A stretch of DNA of 64,000 nt from Vreelandella populi (lineage in GTDB: Bacteria > Pseudomonadota > Gammaproteobacteria > Pseudomonadales > Halomonadaceae). Each line of letters opens with the position of its first letter. Positions within the stretch are counted from its first letter, which is position 1. Below are positions 36,415 through 45,176 of the stretch, one piece after another. The notes below the pieces were generated by a model. The model was not told the origin of the DNA. It did not search any database and saw only the letters and a program-made list of their open reading frames with translations. Made by a program: the position numbers and the translations under genes. The stretch covers positions 62,001-126,000 of the forward strand of contig NZ_RZHE01000012.1 of assembly GCF_003989825.1 (NCBI RefSeq). Direction: 5' to 3'.

Positions 36415-36907
36415 GAGGATCTCCACTTTCAGAGGATTGTCGTTTTAATAGTTAAGGCTTGCGTAGAGAGGCGTACTTAGGGCGCATCTTGGCCGGTCAT
36501 ATTGCCAGATCTTGTGTTGTTAACATGGATCGTTAACCGCTTTGCCGTTGTATCGTTGTTTGAAAATCAACCTACCAAGGAAGCCAAAGACGAACAATTG
36601 TAAATAAAACAAACGAGCTTTCTATTTTCGGCAAGCAATAAGACGCTAGATGACGACAGTTGGTTAAGAGTCGTTTTAATAAAAAGACAGCTGCGTATGA
36701 AGCATGAAAGACGCACCTAGCCAGTTCAGAGCGCTTGTATGATCGCGTAGCAAAATGTAGGGGGGCACTACGTCGTCACTAGTGGGTTATTGGCGGCTAG
36801 TCTCCCTACGGTAACGCTTGCCTACACTGCATATTCGTTATGGAAGGTGCATGTAGGCAAGGTGATTAAATACAGGTTGTATTCGGCATCCGCGAGGGGG
36901 AGCAAGG
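36415..36907. other. Gap upstream of the YfcC gene, no gene seen
   Basis: Probably holds the YfcC promoter on the minus strand and the 3' region of mepA. No supported gene, clear terminator or repeat was found. Confidence 0.4.
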
Positions 36908-37705
36908 CTAGGGATTCAACACTGCAGCACAAGCTGGTGGAACGGTACGCCCAGGACTTGGATAAACCTCAGGACGCGGTGTTGGTGGAAATACATGGCA
37001 ACCTTCACCAGGCGGTGGTTCGGGCTGATCAACACACTCGGTAGCCCCGGGTGGGCAGCGTAACCGCACATGCAGGTGCTCGTCATGCGAATGCCAGGGG
37101 CGGATTCGGCGCAACCACGAGCGGTCGTCCCATTCTCGCTCGCACAGATCGTGCTTGACCGCGCCATCCACGAAGATGCGCGCCACCCGCGGATCCTCCG
37201 CTGCAAGGCGAATCAATGTGGCGTGATCGTCACTCCAGCGCTCATCAAGCTGATTGGTGACAGGATCGACTAAAATCGGCTGTTCGAGCCCTTCGCGCTC
37301 GCTGCGTTCCAGCAGAGGCAGGTCGAGCCGGAACCAGATATCCACGTCCAGCCCACTTTGATGGCTCACATGCCCATACGGCACCGGGCCACCACGCGGT
37401 TGAGACATGTCACCCACCAGCATAGGGCCAAAGCCGGCTGCGCTGACACGCTGTCCAAGCATCTGGACATAGTTGATCAGGGTAGGGTGGCCGTAGTGGC
37501 GATTGAGGTCCAGATCCACCGCCTGGTAACCTTCCCCTTCAAGGGGAAGCTGCTCAGCCCCGACTATACAGCCGCCACCATGATGACCCATGATGCGCGG
37601 TTCGCCGGGCAATGGCTCGACGATATCCGCCCAATCATCTGCCGCGATGGCGCTGATACTCCAAAAGCCACAGGCGGCGGCAAGGGCAGATAGCCTTGCT
37701 GTCAT
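36908..37705 (-). CDS. mepA: Penicillin-insensitive murein endopeptidase
   Basis: Periplasmic LAS-type zinc peptidase cutting peptidoglycan cross-links, 265 residues. A signal peptide covers about residues 1-22 (MTARLSALAAACGFWSISAIAA). MepA blocks follow: GPVPYGHVSHQSGLDVDIWF with the zinc His and Asp, and WHSHDEHLHVRLRCPPG with the second zinc-site histidine pair. Start chosen at the Met that gives a proper signal peptide, with an AGG just upstream. Single gene. Confidence 0.93.
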   Translation of the reverse strand: MTARLSALAAACGFWSISAIAADDWADIVEPLPGEPRIMGHHGGGCIVGAEQLPLEGEGYQAVDLDLNRHYGHPTLINYVQMLGQRVSAAGFGPMLVGDMSQPRGGPVPYGHVSHQSGLDVDIWFRLDLPLLERSEREGLEQPILVDPVTNQLDERWSDDHATLIRLAAEDPRVARIFVDGAVKHDLCEREWDDRSWLRRIRPWHSHDEHLHVRLRCPPGATECVDQPEPPPGEGCHVFPPTPRPEVYPSPGRTVPPACAAVLNP

Positions 37706-37775
37706 GCTTGACCTGCGTCGTAGGGAGCGAAAATAAAGCATAGCTAAAGCATCCTTGTCGTTGATGTATTCTCAA

Positions 37776-38954
37776 TCAGCGTTGTTGGCGAGCAAGCCAC
37801 TCAAGCCCTGGGCGGTAAAGCATTTCATGCTCGCCATCAAAGAGCACAAGCTCGGCAGGGCCCGACTGAAGATAGAGCAGCACCGCTGAATCAGCGTCAT
37901 CGAAATCCTTGAAATTGCGCTCCTCATGAGTCGAGCGCTCGGCCAGTTCTTCAGGCACTTCGCGGTTCTCTTCAAGCTGATCGATGAGATCCTGCGAGAT
38001 TCTGTCCTCTTCGGCGGCCAGGTCGTTAAAAGCGTGCAGTGCCTGTTCTGGTGGCACGGTATTATCATTTATACCGTGAGCCAGGAGCACTCGAAGCTCT
38101 CCCGCCACATCAGGAAGGTGGGCACTGGCACTACGTTGGATACATTCTTCCCTGGCTTCGCTACCTTCAGTGGGCTCGCCACCGCAAGCACTGGCTATCT
38201 CCTCGGCATACTCTTCACCGCGTTCGGCATTCCATTGATACCAGGTCACCAGATCATAGACGGGTACCCATGCAGCAACACCGGCAAATACCTCCGGGTG
38301 ACGACTGGCAAAATGCAGCGCATTCATGGCGCCGCCAGAGTAGCCAAGCAGATAAATTCTCGACTCGTCGATGTTGGCATTGTCACGCGCATATTCAAGC
38401 GCATCTTCCATATCAGATATAACTAAATCAGAAGCCGTCGACTCGGGGCGTCCATCATTCTCGCCACGGAAGTCGGGGTGTATAAAGACCCAATCATTGG
38501 CTACGGCGAACTCACCCAATGGAATATCGATGTTCTGCAGGTAATGGGTGCTCCAGCTGTGCAGCACAATCAAAAGAGGCTTCTCTTCATCAGAGCCGGA
38601 GTCATAGTAAAGAGCTGGCTGACTGGCTTCATCAGCTGAAGACGTGATCTCTATATCCTGAATGTCGGGAATATATTCCTGCCAAACTGCCAGATCGGCA
38701 TCCCTGGAAGTGCCAGGAAAGTCGCTGACGAGAAGATGCTCGCTAGGGTGTTCGAGTGTCATCTCCATTGGGTCCTCAGCGCCTGCCAAGCGGTCCGGCT
38801 CTGGTTGTTCCTGAGCGGCACTAAGGTAAGGTGTCCCCATAACAGCGATGCCAAGCGCCAGTGCCAACGGCGCATGCCGATGAAGGCGCTTGGGCGGCTG
38901 ATCGGTAACAGCTAATAAGTAACAAGATGAAATGGTTTTCTTTGTTGTCTCCAT
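37776..38954 (-). CDS. Exported alpha/beta hydrolase (PHB-depolymerase/esterase-like)
   Basis: A 392-residue secreted hydrolase. The N-terminus has a long signal peptide (hydrophobic HAPLALALGIAVMGTPYLSA near 27-46). The mature part is very acidic, as in halophile secreted proteins. The nucleophile lies in LLGYSGGAMNALHFASRHP; LLAHGINDNTVPPEQ provides the acid, and a C-terminal GEHEM the His. Similar folds occur in PHB depolymerase-like and prolyl-oligopeptidase-like esterases, so the substrate is open. AAGGAG eight bases before the ATG supports the start. Confidence 0.78.
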   Translation of the reverse strand: METTKKTISSCYLLAVTDQPPKRLHRHAPLALALGIAVMGTPYLSAAQEQPEPDRLAGAEDPMEMTLEHPSEHLLVSDFPGTSRDADLAVWQEYIPDIQDIEITSSADEASQPALYYDSGSDEEKPLLIVLHSWSTHYLQNIDIPLGEFAVANDWVFIHPDFRGENDGRPESTASDLVISDMEDALEYARDNANIDESRIYLLGYSGGAMNALHFASRHPEVFAGVAAWVPVYDLVTWYQWNAERGEEYAEEIASACGGEPTEGSEAREECIQRSASAHLPDVAGELRVLLAHGINDNTVPPEQALHAFNDLAAEEDRISQDLIDQLEENREVPEELAERSTHEERNFKDFDDADSAVLLYLQSGPAELVLFDGEHEMLYRPGLEWLARQQR

Positions 38955-39373
38955 GACTGCTTCTCCTTGGTATGTCTTTATTCTTTACCCCGCGGCCATT
39001 GATATTCCTGACACTGATGTCGCGGCCTATTTTCTTCGACAAACGTATTCAGCACTCTGCTAACAAGGTAGTAGAAAGCGCGGAGCTTGGCCTATCTTAT
39101 GATTATCACAAGGCTATCAAGATGTTTGCATACCCATGAGGTGCCCATGTTTTTAATTCAACATGGACGTGTGTGAGCAAACGTCATATACAGCCTGGGA
39201 GGTGTCCTTAATGACACCATTTTGATGGGTTCCTTCAACATCCTGTTCTTTGTCGGGTAGCACGGATGCTTTTGACTACCTTGCAACTTGCTTGAAAAGA
39301 ATACCTTTTCATAACGCCGCTTGGGTTATCTATAACGGCGGAGTTTGAATAAGTTGACTACAGGGGAGAAGCA
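38955..39373. other. Divergent promoter region upstream of the MgtC-like gene, with two hairpins
   Basis: Two small inverted repeats precede the mgtC-like gene: CCATGTT / AACATGG (39145-39166) and GGTGTC / GACACC followed by ATTTTG (39201-39218). They could form a leader that responds to ions or translation, as mgt leaders do elsewhere, but no short leader peptide is evident. Confidence 0.3.
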
Positions 39374-39880
39374 ATGGAAGTGATACGTAGTGTCATTATG
39401 TCTGAATTTTCCGATTTTAATGACTTGAGTGAATTTATTGTTGTGATCATTCGGTTGCTGATGGCCGCTTTTCTTGGGGGACTGCTGGGGCTTGAGCGTG
39501 AACAAAGTGGCAAACCGGCTGGAATACGTACTCACATGCTTGTGTGTATGGGGGCGGCGGTATTTGTATTAATTCCCCAGCAAGCAGGCATTTCCGAGGC
39601 GGACATGAGTCGGGTTATCCAAGGGGTTGTTAGCGGGATTGGGTTTTTGTGTGCTGGCAGTATTATCACTCGTAAGGATGACCTGTTTGCTACAGGGCTT
39701 ACCACAGCGGCCGGCATCTGGTTTACAGCGGCCATAGGGATGGCCGTTGGTCTTGGGCGTGAGCAAACGGCGGTTGTGTGTGCGTTGTTGGCTTGGGTGG
39801 TGCTTTACGTGGTCCCTATCTTCTCGCGCTCACTCACCAAGAAAAAGCCTATACATCCAGCGTCGAATAAAGAAGATTAG
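39374..39880 (+). CDS. MgtC/SapB family membrane protein
   Basis: A 168-residue inner-membrane protein with four or five hydrophobic segments and the MgtC core: RLLMAAFLGGLLGLERE, KPAGIRTHMLVCMGAAVF and GLTTAAGIWFTAAIGMAVG. It lacks the C-terminal ACT-like domain of Salmonella MgtC, like many short family members. Roles in low-magnesium or acid adaptation are known for relatives. GGGGAG precedes the ATG. Confidence 0.9.
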   Translation: MEVIRSVIMSEFSDFNDLSEFIVVIIRLLMAAFLGGLLGLEREQSGKPAGIRTHMLVCMGAAVFVLIPQQAGISEADMSRVIQGVVSGIGFLCAGSIITRKDDLFATGLTTAAGIWFTAAIGMAVGLGREQTAVVCALLAWVVLYVVPIFSRSLTKKKPIHPASNKED

Positions 39881-40068
39881 GGTATGAATGAGGTGGGGTC
39901 ACTGCTAAGTATATCGGTGATATTCCACGGCTTATATCCAACCAATAATATCAATTCAGCCACTATCATTTATTGGATAGCCTAAGACTTATCTTAGGCT
40001 GAATAAGCAGTAGGTTTTTATTTTTAAATACAGGATAATTAATAATTATTGTTATTAAGGATTCTGAT

Positions 40069-41376
40069 ATGCCTGCTGGTAAAACGTTAATGTTGACTGC
40101 TACTGGCGTTATAGTGCTCGGGGTAGGGGGATATGTAGGCGCACAGGCGGTCGTGGGTAATGAGGTTAAAAAAGCACTTTCCCAAACCTTTGCGCAACTG
40201 GATGACTCACTTTCCTGGTACGCAAGCGATGTAACGATTGATAAATCGCTGTTCAAGACAACGGCGAGTGCCACGATTGGCATGGAGAGCGTTGAAAATG
40301 CCAACGCCCAAGTAAACTTGCTGGTGGACCATGGCGTTATCAATAGCCCGATTACCGGCACGATTCATCCTAACGAGCAGTTTCTACGCGGGGATATAGA
40401 CGTTGATCTGGTCGCTACTCGCAGTTCCGTCACCGGCCAACTCACGGCCGATTCGTTAAGTGGTGTTGAACTCGATGGCAACCTTCAGGACCTGATCGTG
40501 GATCTTGACCTTGAAGATCAAGACGTTTGGCGGGTAGATGGCCAGGCCCGCGAGATTGTCATCAATAACGAGAATGATTCGGTGCGGATTGTCTCGCCGC
40601 GCTTTGCAAACCACTCACAGGAAGCGTCCAGCCTAATACATCAATACCTTGAAATACCCAGAGTTGAGTTTTTGGCGCAGGGTATCAGTGTTTATATGGA
40701 TGGCGTTGAGCTTGAAGCCGAGTCTGAATCCGTGGGTGACAGCCAGATTGTCAACTCTGGCGGGCATTTCAGTGTGGCCGATATAGGAGCCGACGACACT
40801 TCAATAGGCAGTCTTTCATTGGATATGGATGCAAAAAACTGGGATATGTCAGCATTCCAGGCATTCCAGGAAGCCTATGCGCCGCTCACAGCCATGCGTG
40901 CTGAATATGAAGAGAGCGAGGTGCGCGGCGATGAGCTGGAAGAACGTGCCCTGCTGATTCAGGCCATCGAAAGTGGCTATGATGTTCTGGTGGCGAATCC
41001 TTCAATCGCATTTCAGCCGCTTCAGGCACACGTTGTGCTGCCCATGCTGGGTATCGATTTCAATCCTCGCCTTTCGGCGGATATACGCTTTGATGGTGAA
41101 GCGCTTTCAAAGGACGCGCTATACATCGCTTTATGGGATAGCCGTTTACCGTTACCCGAGCAGCTCCACGCATCGCAAGACGTAATGAGCACTGAAGAGG
41201 CGCAGGCGTACCTGCAAAACCGCGTGAGCCTGGATATTAGCGTAACAACGCCGCCACAGATGGTTCTCTCTCTAATTCCCATGCCATTTTCTTTGTTGAT
41301 CGATCCAGACTTTGAAGAGCAGAGGTTGATCTGGCAAGACGGCAGCTTGACCGTTAATGGTGAAGAGGTAATGTAA
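40069..41376 (+). CDS. DUF945 family (YdgA-like) protein
   Basis: A 435-residue protein with an N-terminal signal-anchor (LMLTATGVIVLGVGGYVGA, about 7-25) and a long acidic, beta-rich remainder. The opening layout and the repeated small-domain pattern resemble E. coli YdgA/DUF945. Function unknown; related proteins localise to the inner membrane with a periplasmic domain. An AAGGA lies before the ATG, and a hairpin follows the stop. Confidence 0.75.
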   Translation: MPAGKTLMLTATGVIVLGVGGYVGAQAVVGNEVKKALSQTFAQLDDSLSWYASDVTIDKSLFKTTASATIGMESVENANAQVNLLVDHGVINSPITGTIHPNEQFLRGDIDVDLVATRSSVTGQLTADSLSGVELDGNLQDLIVDLDLEDQDVWRVDGQAREIVINNENDSVRIVSPRFANHSQEASSLIHQYLEIPRVEFLAQGISVYMDGVELEAESESVGDSQIVNSGGHFSVADIGADDTSIGSLSLDMDAKNWDMSAFQAFQEAYAPLTAMRAEYEESEVRGDELEERALLIQAIESGYDVLVANPSIAFQPLQAHVVLPMLGIDFNPRLSADIRFDGEALSKDALYIALWDSRLPLPEQLHASQDVMSTEEAQAYLQNRVSLDISVTTPPQMVLSLIPMPFSLLIDPDFEEQRLIWQDGSLTVNGEEVM

Positions 41377-41392
41377 GCAAAGCTTATAGAGT

Positions 41393-41425
41393 AAGCACTA
41401 CGCCGTATGGGCTGGCGTAGTGCTT
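41393..41425 (+). terminator. Hairpin after the DUF945 gene
   Basis: AAGCACTACGCC / GGCGTAGTGCTT, a perfect 12-bp stem with a nine-base loop, 16 bases after the stop. AT-rich sequence but no pure T tract follows. Confidence 0.6.
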
Positions 41426-41431
41426 AATAAA

Positions 41432-41515
41432 CCGTGTTTAACAAACCGCGCTACGCCAGTCGTGCTAATCCGGTCGTGCTATAAAAATCGTGCCAAACAC
41501 GTCGTGCTAAGTAAT
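41432..41515. repeat. Degenerate 14-bp tandem array upstream of lemA
   Basis: Six units at exact 14-base spacing (41432, 41446, 41460, 41474, 41488, 41502). The last four begin TCGTGCTA, TCGTGCTA, TCGTGCCA and TCGTGCTA; the first two are weaker (CCGTGTTT, CCGCGCTA). The rest of each unit varies. A 14-base period is not a multiple of three, so it is unlikely to be coding. Confidence 0.65.
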
Positions 41516-41636
41516 CTGGAACTAGCGAATATATTTTATTATAAAACCAATAAGGCCCCTTGAGTGATGTATTAAGATAAATCCTCAGGCCGTGATACGT
41601 TATATTTTCTTTTATTGACCACAGAAAGGATTAATT

Positions 41637-42230
41637 ATGGTTTTAACTATCATCATAGTGGCGGTAATAGCGGTTATCGCTTTCTATATTATCGGTGTTT
41701 ACAACCGCCTAGTCTCCCTGCGAAATCGTTTTCAAAACGCCTTTGCGCAAATTGAAGTGCAGCTAAAGCGCCGTCATGACTTGATTCCCAACCTGGTGGA
41801 AACCGCCAAAGGTTACCTTAGCCACGAGCGGGAAACGCTGCAGTCGGTCATTGAGGCGCGCAATACGGCAGTGGCCGGGCTCAAGGCGGCCGCCGCAAAT
41901 CCTGGCAGCGCCAAGGCGATAGCAGAGTTGGGCGGCGCCGAAGGCGCGCTGACTCAGGCAATGGGGCGGCTCAACGTGGTGATGGAAGCCTACCCGGACC
42001 TGAAGGCCTCCCAGAACATGCAGCAGCTCTCGGAAGAGCTGACCAGTACCGAGAACAAGGTGGCCTTTGCCCGCCAATCCTTCAACGATGCTGTGATGCA
42101 GTACAACACCTACCGCCAGAGTTTCCCGCCGGTAGCAGTGGCACCCCTAGTAGGGCACGGGGAAGATGCTTCCTTTCTGGAATTCGAGGACAGCGCGCAG
42201 ATTCAGGCAGCGCCCAAGGTATCGTTTTAA
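41637..42230 (+). CDS. lemA: LemA family protein
   Basis: A 197-residue protein with one N-terminal membrane helix (residues 2-22) and a helical bundle. The family block YNRLVSLRNRFQNAFAQIEV, followed by LKRRHDLIPNLVETAKGY and the later NKVAFARQSFNDAV, is unambiguous. AAGGA precedes the ATG. It is followed after 38 bases by a membrane M48 protease gene; the LemA-M48 pairing recurs in bacteria, suggesting joint action in the envelope. Confidence 0.93.
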   Translation: MVLTIIIVAVIAVIAFYIIGVYNRLVSLRNRFQNAFAQIEVQLKRRHDLIPNLVETAKGYLSHERETLQSVIEARNTAVAGLKAAAANPGSAKAIAELGGAEGALTQAMGRLNVVMEAYPDLKASQNMQQLSEELTSTENKVAFARQSFNDAVMQYNTYRQSFPPVAVAPLVGHGEDASFLEFEDSAQIQAAPKVSF

Positions 42231-42268
42231 GGCGTACTATTTAAGGCGTACTACTAGGGAAGTGGCGC

Positions 42269-44203
42269 ATGGATTTCTTTACCGCACAGGATAACGCCCG
42301 GCGCAAGACCGGGCGGCTGGTTGTTCTACTGATCGCGGCGGTGGTGGCGCTGATCGCAGTAACCACTCTGGTGATCACTATCGTCGTGTACTTCATGAGC
42401 GACCAGCAGGGCGAGGTAATGGTGAGCAGTCTGCTGGCCGGGCTGACGCCTGAGCTGATGGGCGCCGTGGCTCTTGGGGTGGTGGGGCTTGTGGTTATCG
42501 GCGGGCTTTACAAGCGCTTTCAGCTGCGCCGCGGCGGTGGAAGAGTGGTGGCCGAAACCCTGGGCGGGCGAGAAATTGCCACGGGCACCGAAAATCCCGG
42601 CGAGCGGCGCATTCTCAACGTAGTTGAAGAGATGGCGATTGCCTCGGGCATGCCGGTGCCGCCGGTCTATCTGCTCGACGAGGCGGGTATCAACGCCTTT
42701 GCCGCCGGGTTCGATACCCGGGATGCGGTGATCGGCATTACCCGGGGCGCGATCGATAATCTCAGCCGTGACGAGCTGCAGGGCGTGGTAGCCCACGAGT
42801 TCAGCCATATCCTGCATGGCGACATGCGCTTGAACATGCGTCTGATCAGCGTGCTTCACGGCGTGCTGCTGATCGGTCTTCTCGGCTATATCCTGCTGCG
42901 CAGCACGGCCTTTCGCGGTCGCTCCGTACGGCGCAGCAACAACCAGAATGGCAAAGGCGTTGTCGTGGTGCTGGCGCTGGGTATAGCCCTGGCCGTCATC
43001 GGCTATGCGGGCACGTTTTTCGGCAACTGGATCAAAGCAGCGGTAAGCCGCCAGCGGGAATACCTGGCTGATGCGTCCGCCGTGCAGTACACCCGTAACC
43101 CCGATGGTATCGGTCAGGCGCTGATCAAGATTGGCTCTCACTCCCAAGGAGCGAGGCTAGAGGCTTCCCAGGCCAGCGAGTATAGCCATCTGTTCTTCGG
43201 TCAGGGCATGAAGGTTGGCTTCAACCGTCTGCTGGCGACCCACCCGCCTCTGGACAAGCGCATCAAGCGCGTTATGCCAAGCTGGAACGGCGAGTTTGAC
43301 GCAGCGCTCAATGCGCCTACCGCAGGCGAGGTAGCCAGTGAATCGGTCGCTGGCTTCAGCGGTAGTGTATCTGCCTATGCAAGTACCACTATGACCGGCG
43401 CCTCTGCCCAGGCCGCAATTGCTTCCATAGGGCAGCCCGGCCCACGCCATTTAGCCAATGCAAAAGCCACACTTGATGCGCTACCGGCCCGAATCAGGCA
43501 AGCGGCTCAGGATCCTTACGCAGTGCGCGCATTAATATACGCGCTGCTGCTAAGCCAGAATACCCAGGTGCGCGAGCGGCAGCTGGCATCACTTCAGCAG
43601 GCAGCCTTACCCGATGTGTACCGTGAGGTGATGAGCCATGCAGGGGATGTGTTAATGCTCAGAGATCAGCTTCGTTTGCCGCTAATGGAGCTTGCGTTAC
43701 CGGCGTTAAAAAACCTGTCGGTGGATCAGGCCATGCATTTTCGCCAGTGCATAGTAGAGCTAATCAATGCCGATAATAATGTCAGCCTGTTTGAGTGGAC
43801 CCTATATCACTGGCTTATTCATCACATGGGCCTGGACAGTAAAGGTAGTGGCCCTGCTGTTCGTAAGTTGAACAATGTACAGCAAGAGTGCCAAGTACTA
43901 CTGAATGTGCTGGCCAGGGCAGGGCAGGACGACCCTGACAAAGTAAGCGCCGCGCTCAATGCCGCTGAAAAGGAGCTACCTTTTGCATTAAGCGTAAAGA
44001 ATGAGGCCCCCGATATGAAGGCGTTAGGTCCGGCGGTAAGCCGTTTACGCCGCTTACGACCCCAGCAAAAGCCTGCTGTCCTGCAGGCCATGGCACGCTG
44101 TATTGAGCATAGTGGGCAAATAAAGCCCGCAGAGGCCGAGCTGTTTCGCGTCATCGCCGATATGCTGGAGTGCCCCATGCCGCCGCTGTTGATAGAGGAG
44201 TGA
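42269..44203 (+). CDS. Membrane M48 metalloprotease (HtpX-like) with long C-terminal domain
   Basis: A 644-residue protein. Two membrane helices (about 17-43 and 58-80) precede the protease domain with zinc motif HEFSH in GVVAHEFSHILHGDMRLN. Two further helices (about 192-211, 229-250) and the third ligand in QREYLADASAVQYTRNP follow. The C-terminal half (about 330-644) is a helical, soluble region absent from the roughly 290-residue HtpX. Such long forms occur with LemA. It probably degrades or processes membrane proteins; the C-terminal region may recruit substrates. Confidence 0.9.
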   Translation: MDFFTAQDNARRKTGRLVVLLIAAVVALIAVTTLVITIVVYFMSDQQGEVMVSSLLAGLTPELMGAVALGVVGLVVIGGLYKRFQLRRGGGRVVAETLGGREIATGTENPGERRILNVVEEMAIASGMPVPPVYLLDEAGINAFAAGFDTRDAVIGITRGAIDNLSRDELQGVVAHEFSHILHGDMRLNMRLISVLHGVLLIGLLGYILLRSTAFRGRSVRRSNNQNGKGVVVVLALGIALAVIGYAGTFFGNWIKAAVSRQREYLADASAVQYTRNPDGIGQALIKIGSHSQGARLEASQASEYSHLFFGQGMKVGFNRLLATHPPLDKRIKRVMPSWNGEFDAALNAPTAGEVASESVAGFSGSVSAYASTTMTGASAQAAIASIGQPGPRHLANAKATLDALPARIRQAAQDPYAVRALIYALLLSQNTQVRERQLASLQQAALPDVYREVMSHAGDVLMLRDQLRLPLMELALPALKNLSVDQAMHFRQCIVELINADNNVSLFEWTLYHWLIHHMGLDSKGSGPAVRKLNNVQQECQVLLNVLARAGQDDPDKVSAALNAAEKELPFALSVKNEAPDMKALGPAVSRLRRLRPQQKPAVLQAMARCIEHSGQIKPAEAELFRVIADMLECPMPPLLIEE

Positions 44204-44277
44204 TTAACGAAGTGGCGCTCTATCTTTTGGCAAGCGCTGAATGGTCAGCGCAAATAGTACCTTGAAGAACGTCATTA

Positions 44278-44313
44278 AGGTGCGGATATCCACAGTGAAT
44301 GGTTTCCGCACCT
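44278..44313. terminator. Hairpin between convergent genes
   Basis: AGGTGCGGA / TCCGCACCT, a 9-bp stem with an 18-base loop, between the M48 gene and the convergent flavoreductase gene. No T tract; weak support as a terminator. Confidence 0.35.
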
Positions 44314-44354
44314 GGCCCTAACGCTGATTACGGTAAGATGGTTCTCTCCTTTAT

Positions 44355-45056
44355 TTACGCCGGTTCGTGAATGGGAGTGGCATTCAGCGCCACCTGCAAC
44401 TCACCAACGAGCCGTTCGACTTTTTGCAGCGCTTCAGCAACTGACTTAGCCAATACCTCCCCACCCACTTCCTGTCCCTCAATGGCGATGTAGTGAAGTC
44501 GGGTAATGCCGACAAACTCAAGGGCCAGAGCGAGATTGGGCTCTAAGTGATTCATATGCGCCATCTCTTCACCTGGTGCCATATTCACGCCGCCTCTGGC
44601 CGTGAGTACGACCGCATGCCTTTCCCGGTCTGTGAGCTTGGGGGTGTAAGAATCATGGAGGTTGGTCTTATCGACACCTACCGTTCGTTCGGCTCTGATT
44701 ATCTGGTCAACCCACGCTTTGAGGGCGGCAGGCATACCGAAGTTATATAGCGGCGTGCCAATGACCACGATATCCGAGGCAATCAATTCATCAACCAGTT
44801 GGTCGCTTTCTGCTAGTGCATCCTTCATCCAGGGTTCTCGTTGCTCTTCAAGCGTGAAGGCAGACGCAATCCAGTCGTGGTTGATAAAGGATGGCGGGTG
44901 TTGGCCTATATCTCGATAGGTGACCGTGTCTTGCAGGAGGCGTGATTGCCACTGACTGACGAAGTGGTGGGATAGACGACGGCTGTGAGAACCGTGGTGA
45001 TCTGTTCCCGAAATACCGGGGCGGGCGCTGGCATCTATATGCAGAATATGTGGCAT
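44355..45056 (-). CDS. Flavodoxin-fold NAD(P)H oxidoreductase (AzoR-like)
   Basis: A 233-residue flavoprotein. The N-terminal MPHILHIDASARPG plus SHSRRLSHHFV forms the FMN phosphate site; GTPLYNFGMPAALKAWVDQI is the conserved AzoR/NQO-type block, and VVLTARGG follows as in AzoR. It likely reduces quinones or azo/nitro compounds. An upstream in-frame start exists, but AGGA before MPHIL supports this one. It is divergent from a LysR gene with two matching palindromes in the promoter gap. Confidence 0.87.
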   Translation of the reverse strand: MPHILHIDASARPGISGTDHHGSHSRRLSHHFVSQWQSRLLQDTVTYRDIGQHPPSFINHDWIASAFTLEEQREPWMKDALAESDQLVDELIASDIVVIGTPLYNFGMPAALKAWVDQIIRAERTVGVDKTNLHDSYTPKLTDRERHAVVLTARGGVNMAPGEEMAHMNHLEPNLALALEFVGITRLHYIAIEGQEVGGEVLAKSVAEALQKVERLVGELQVALNATPIHEPA

Positions 45057-45072
45057 GGTTAGCTTCCTGTTC

Positions 45073-45085
45073 TGAGTTAAACTCA
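45073..45085. promoter_or_regulatory. LysR-type operator 1
   Basis: TGAGTTAAACTCA, a perfect palindrome with the T-N11-A pattern, 17 bases upstream of the flavoreductase start. The complement of ACTCATCTAT here recurs exactly as ATAGATGAGT at 45156-45165. Confidence 0.6.
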
Positions 45086-45160
45086 TCTATGATTAACGAC
45101 AGGGTTAGCGTAAGCCGTGCCTATGTGCCGTCGCAAACGATCATTTCTTGCGGTTATAGA

Positions 45161-45173
45161 TGAGTAAAATTCA
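45161..45173. promoter_or_regulatory. LysR-type operator 2
   Basis: TGAGTAAAATTCA, a near-palindrome matching operator 1 at 10 of 13 positions, ending three bases before the lysR start codon. Binding here could repress the regulator's own translation start region. Confidence 0.55.
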
Positions 45174-45176
45174 TTC

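Noticed and set aside
36790..37044. 84-codon plus-strand frame before and inside the mepA 3' end
   Set aside because: Overlaps the mepA C-terminus in antisense and has no ribosome site or recognisable fold.
42326..43147. 273-codon minus-strand frame opposite the M48 gene
   Set aside because: Histidine- and glutamine-rich shadow of a real protease gene.
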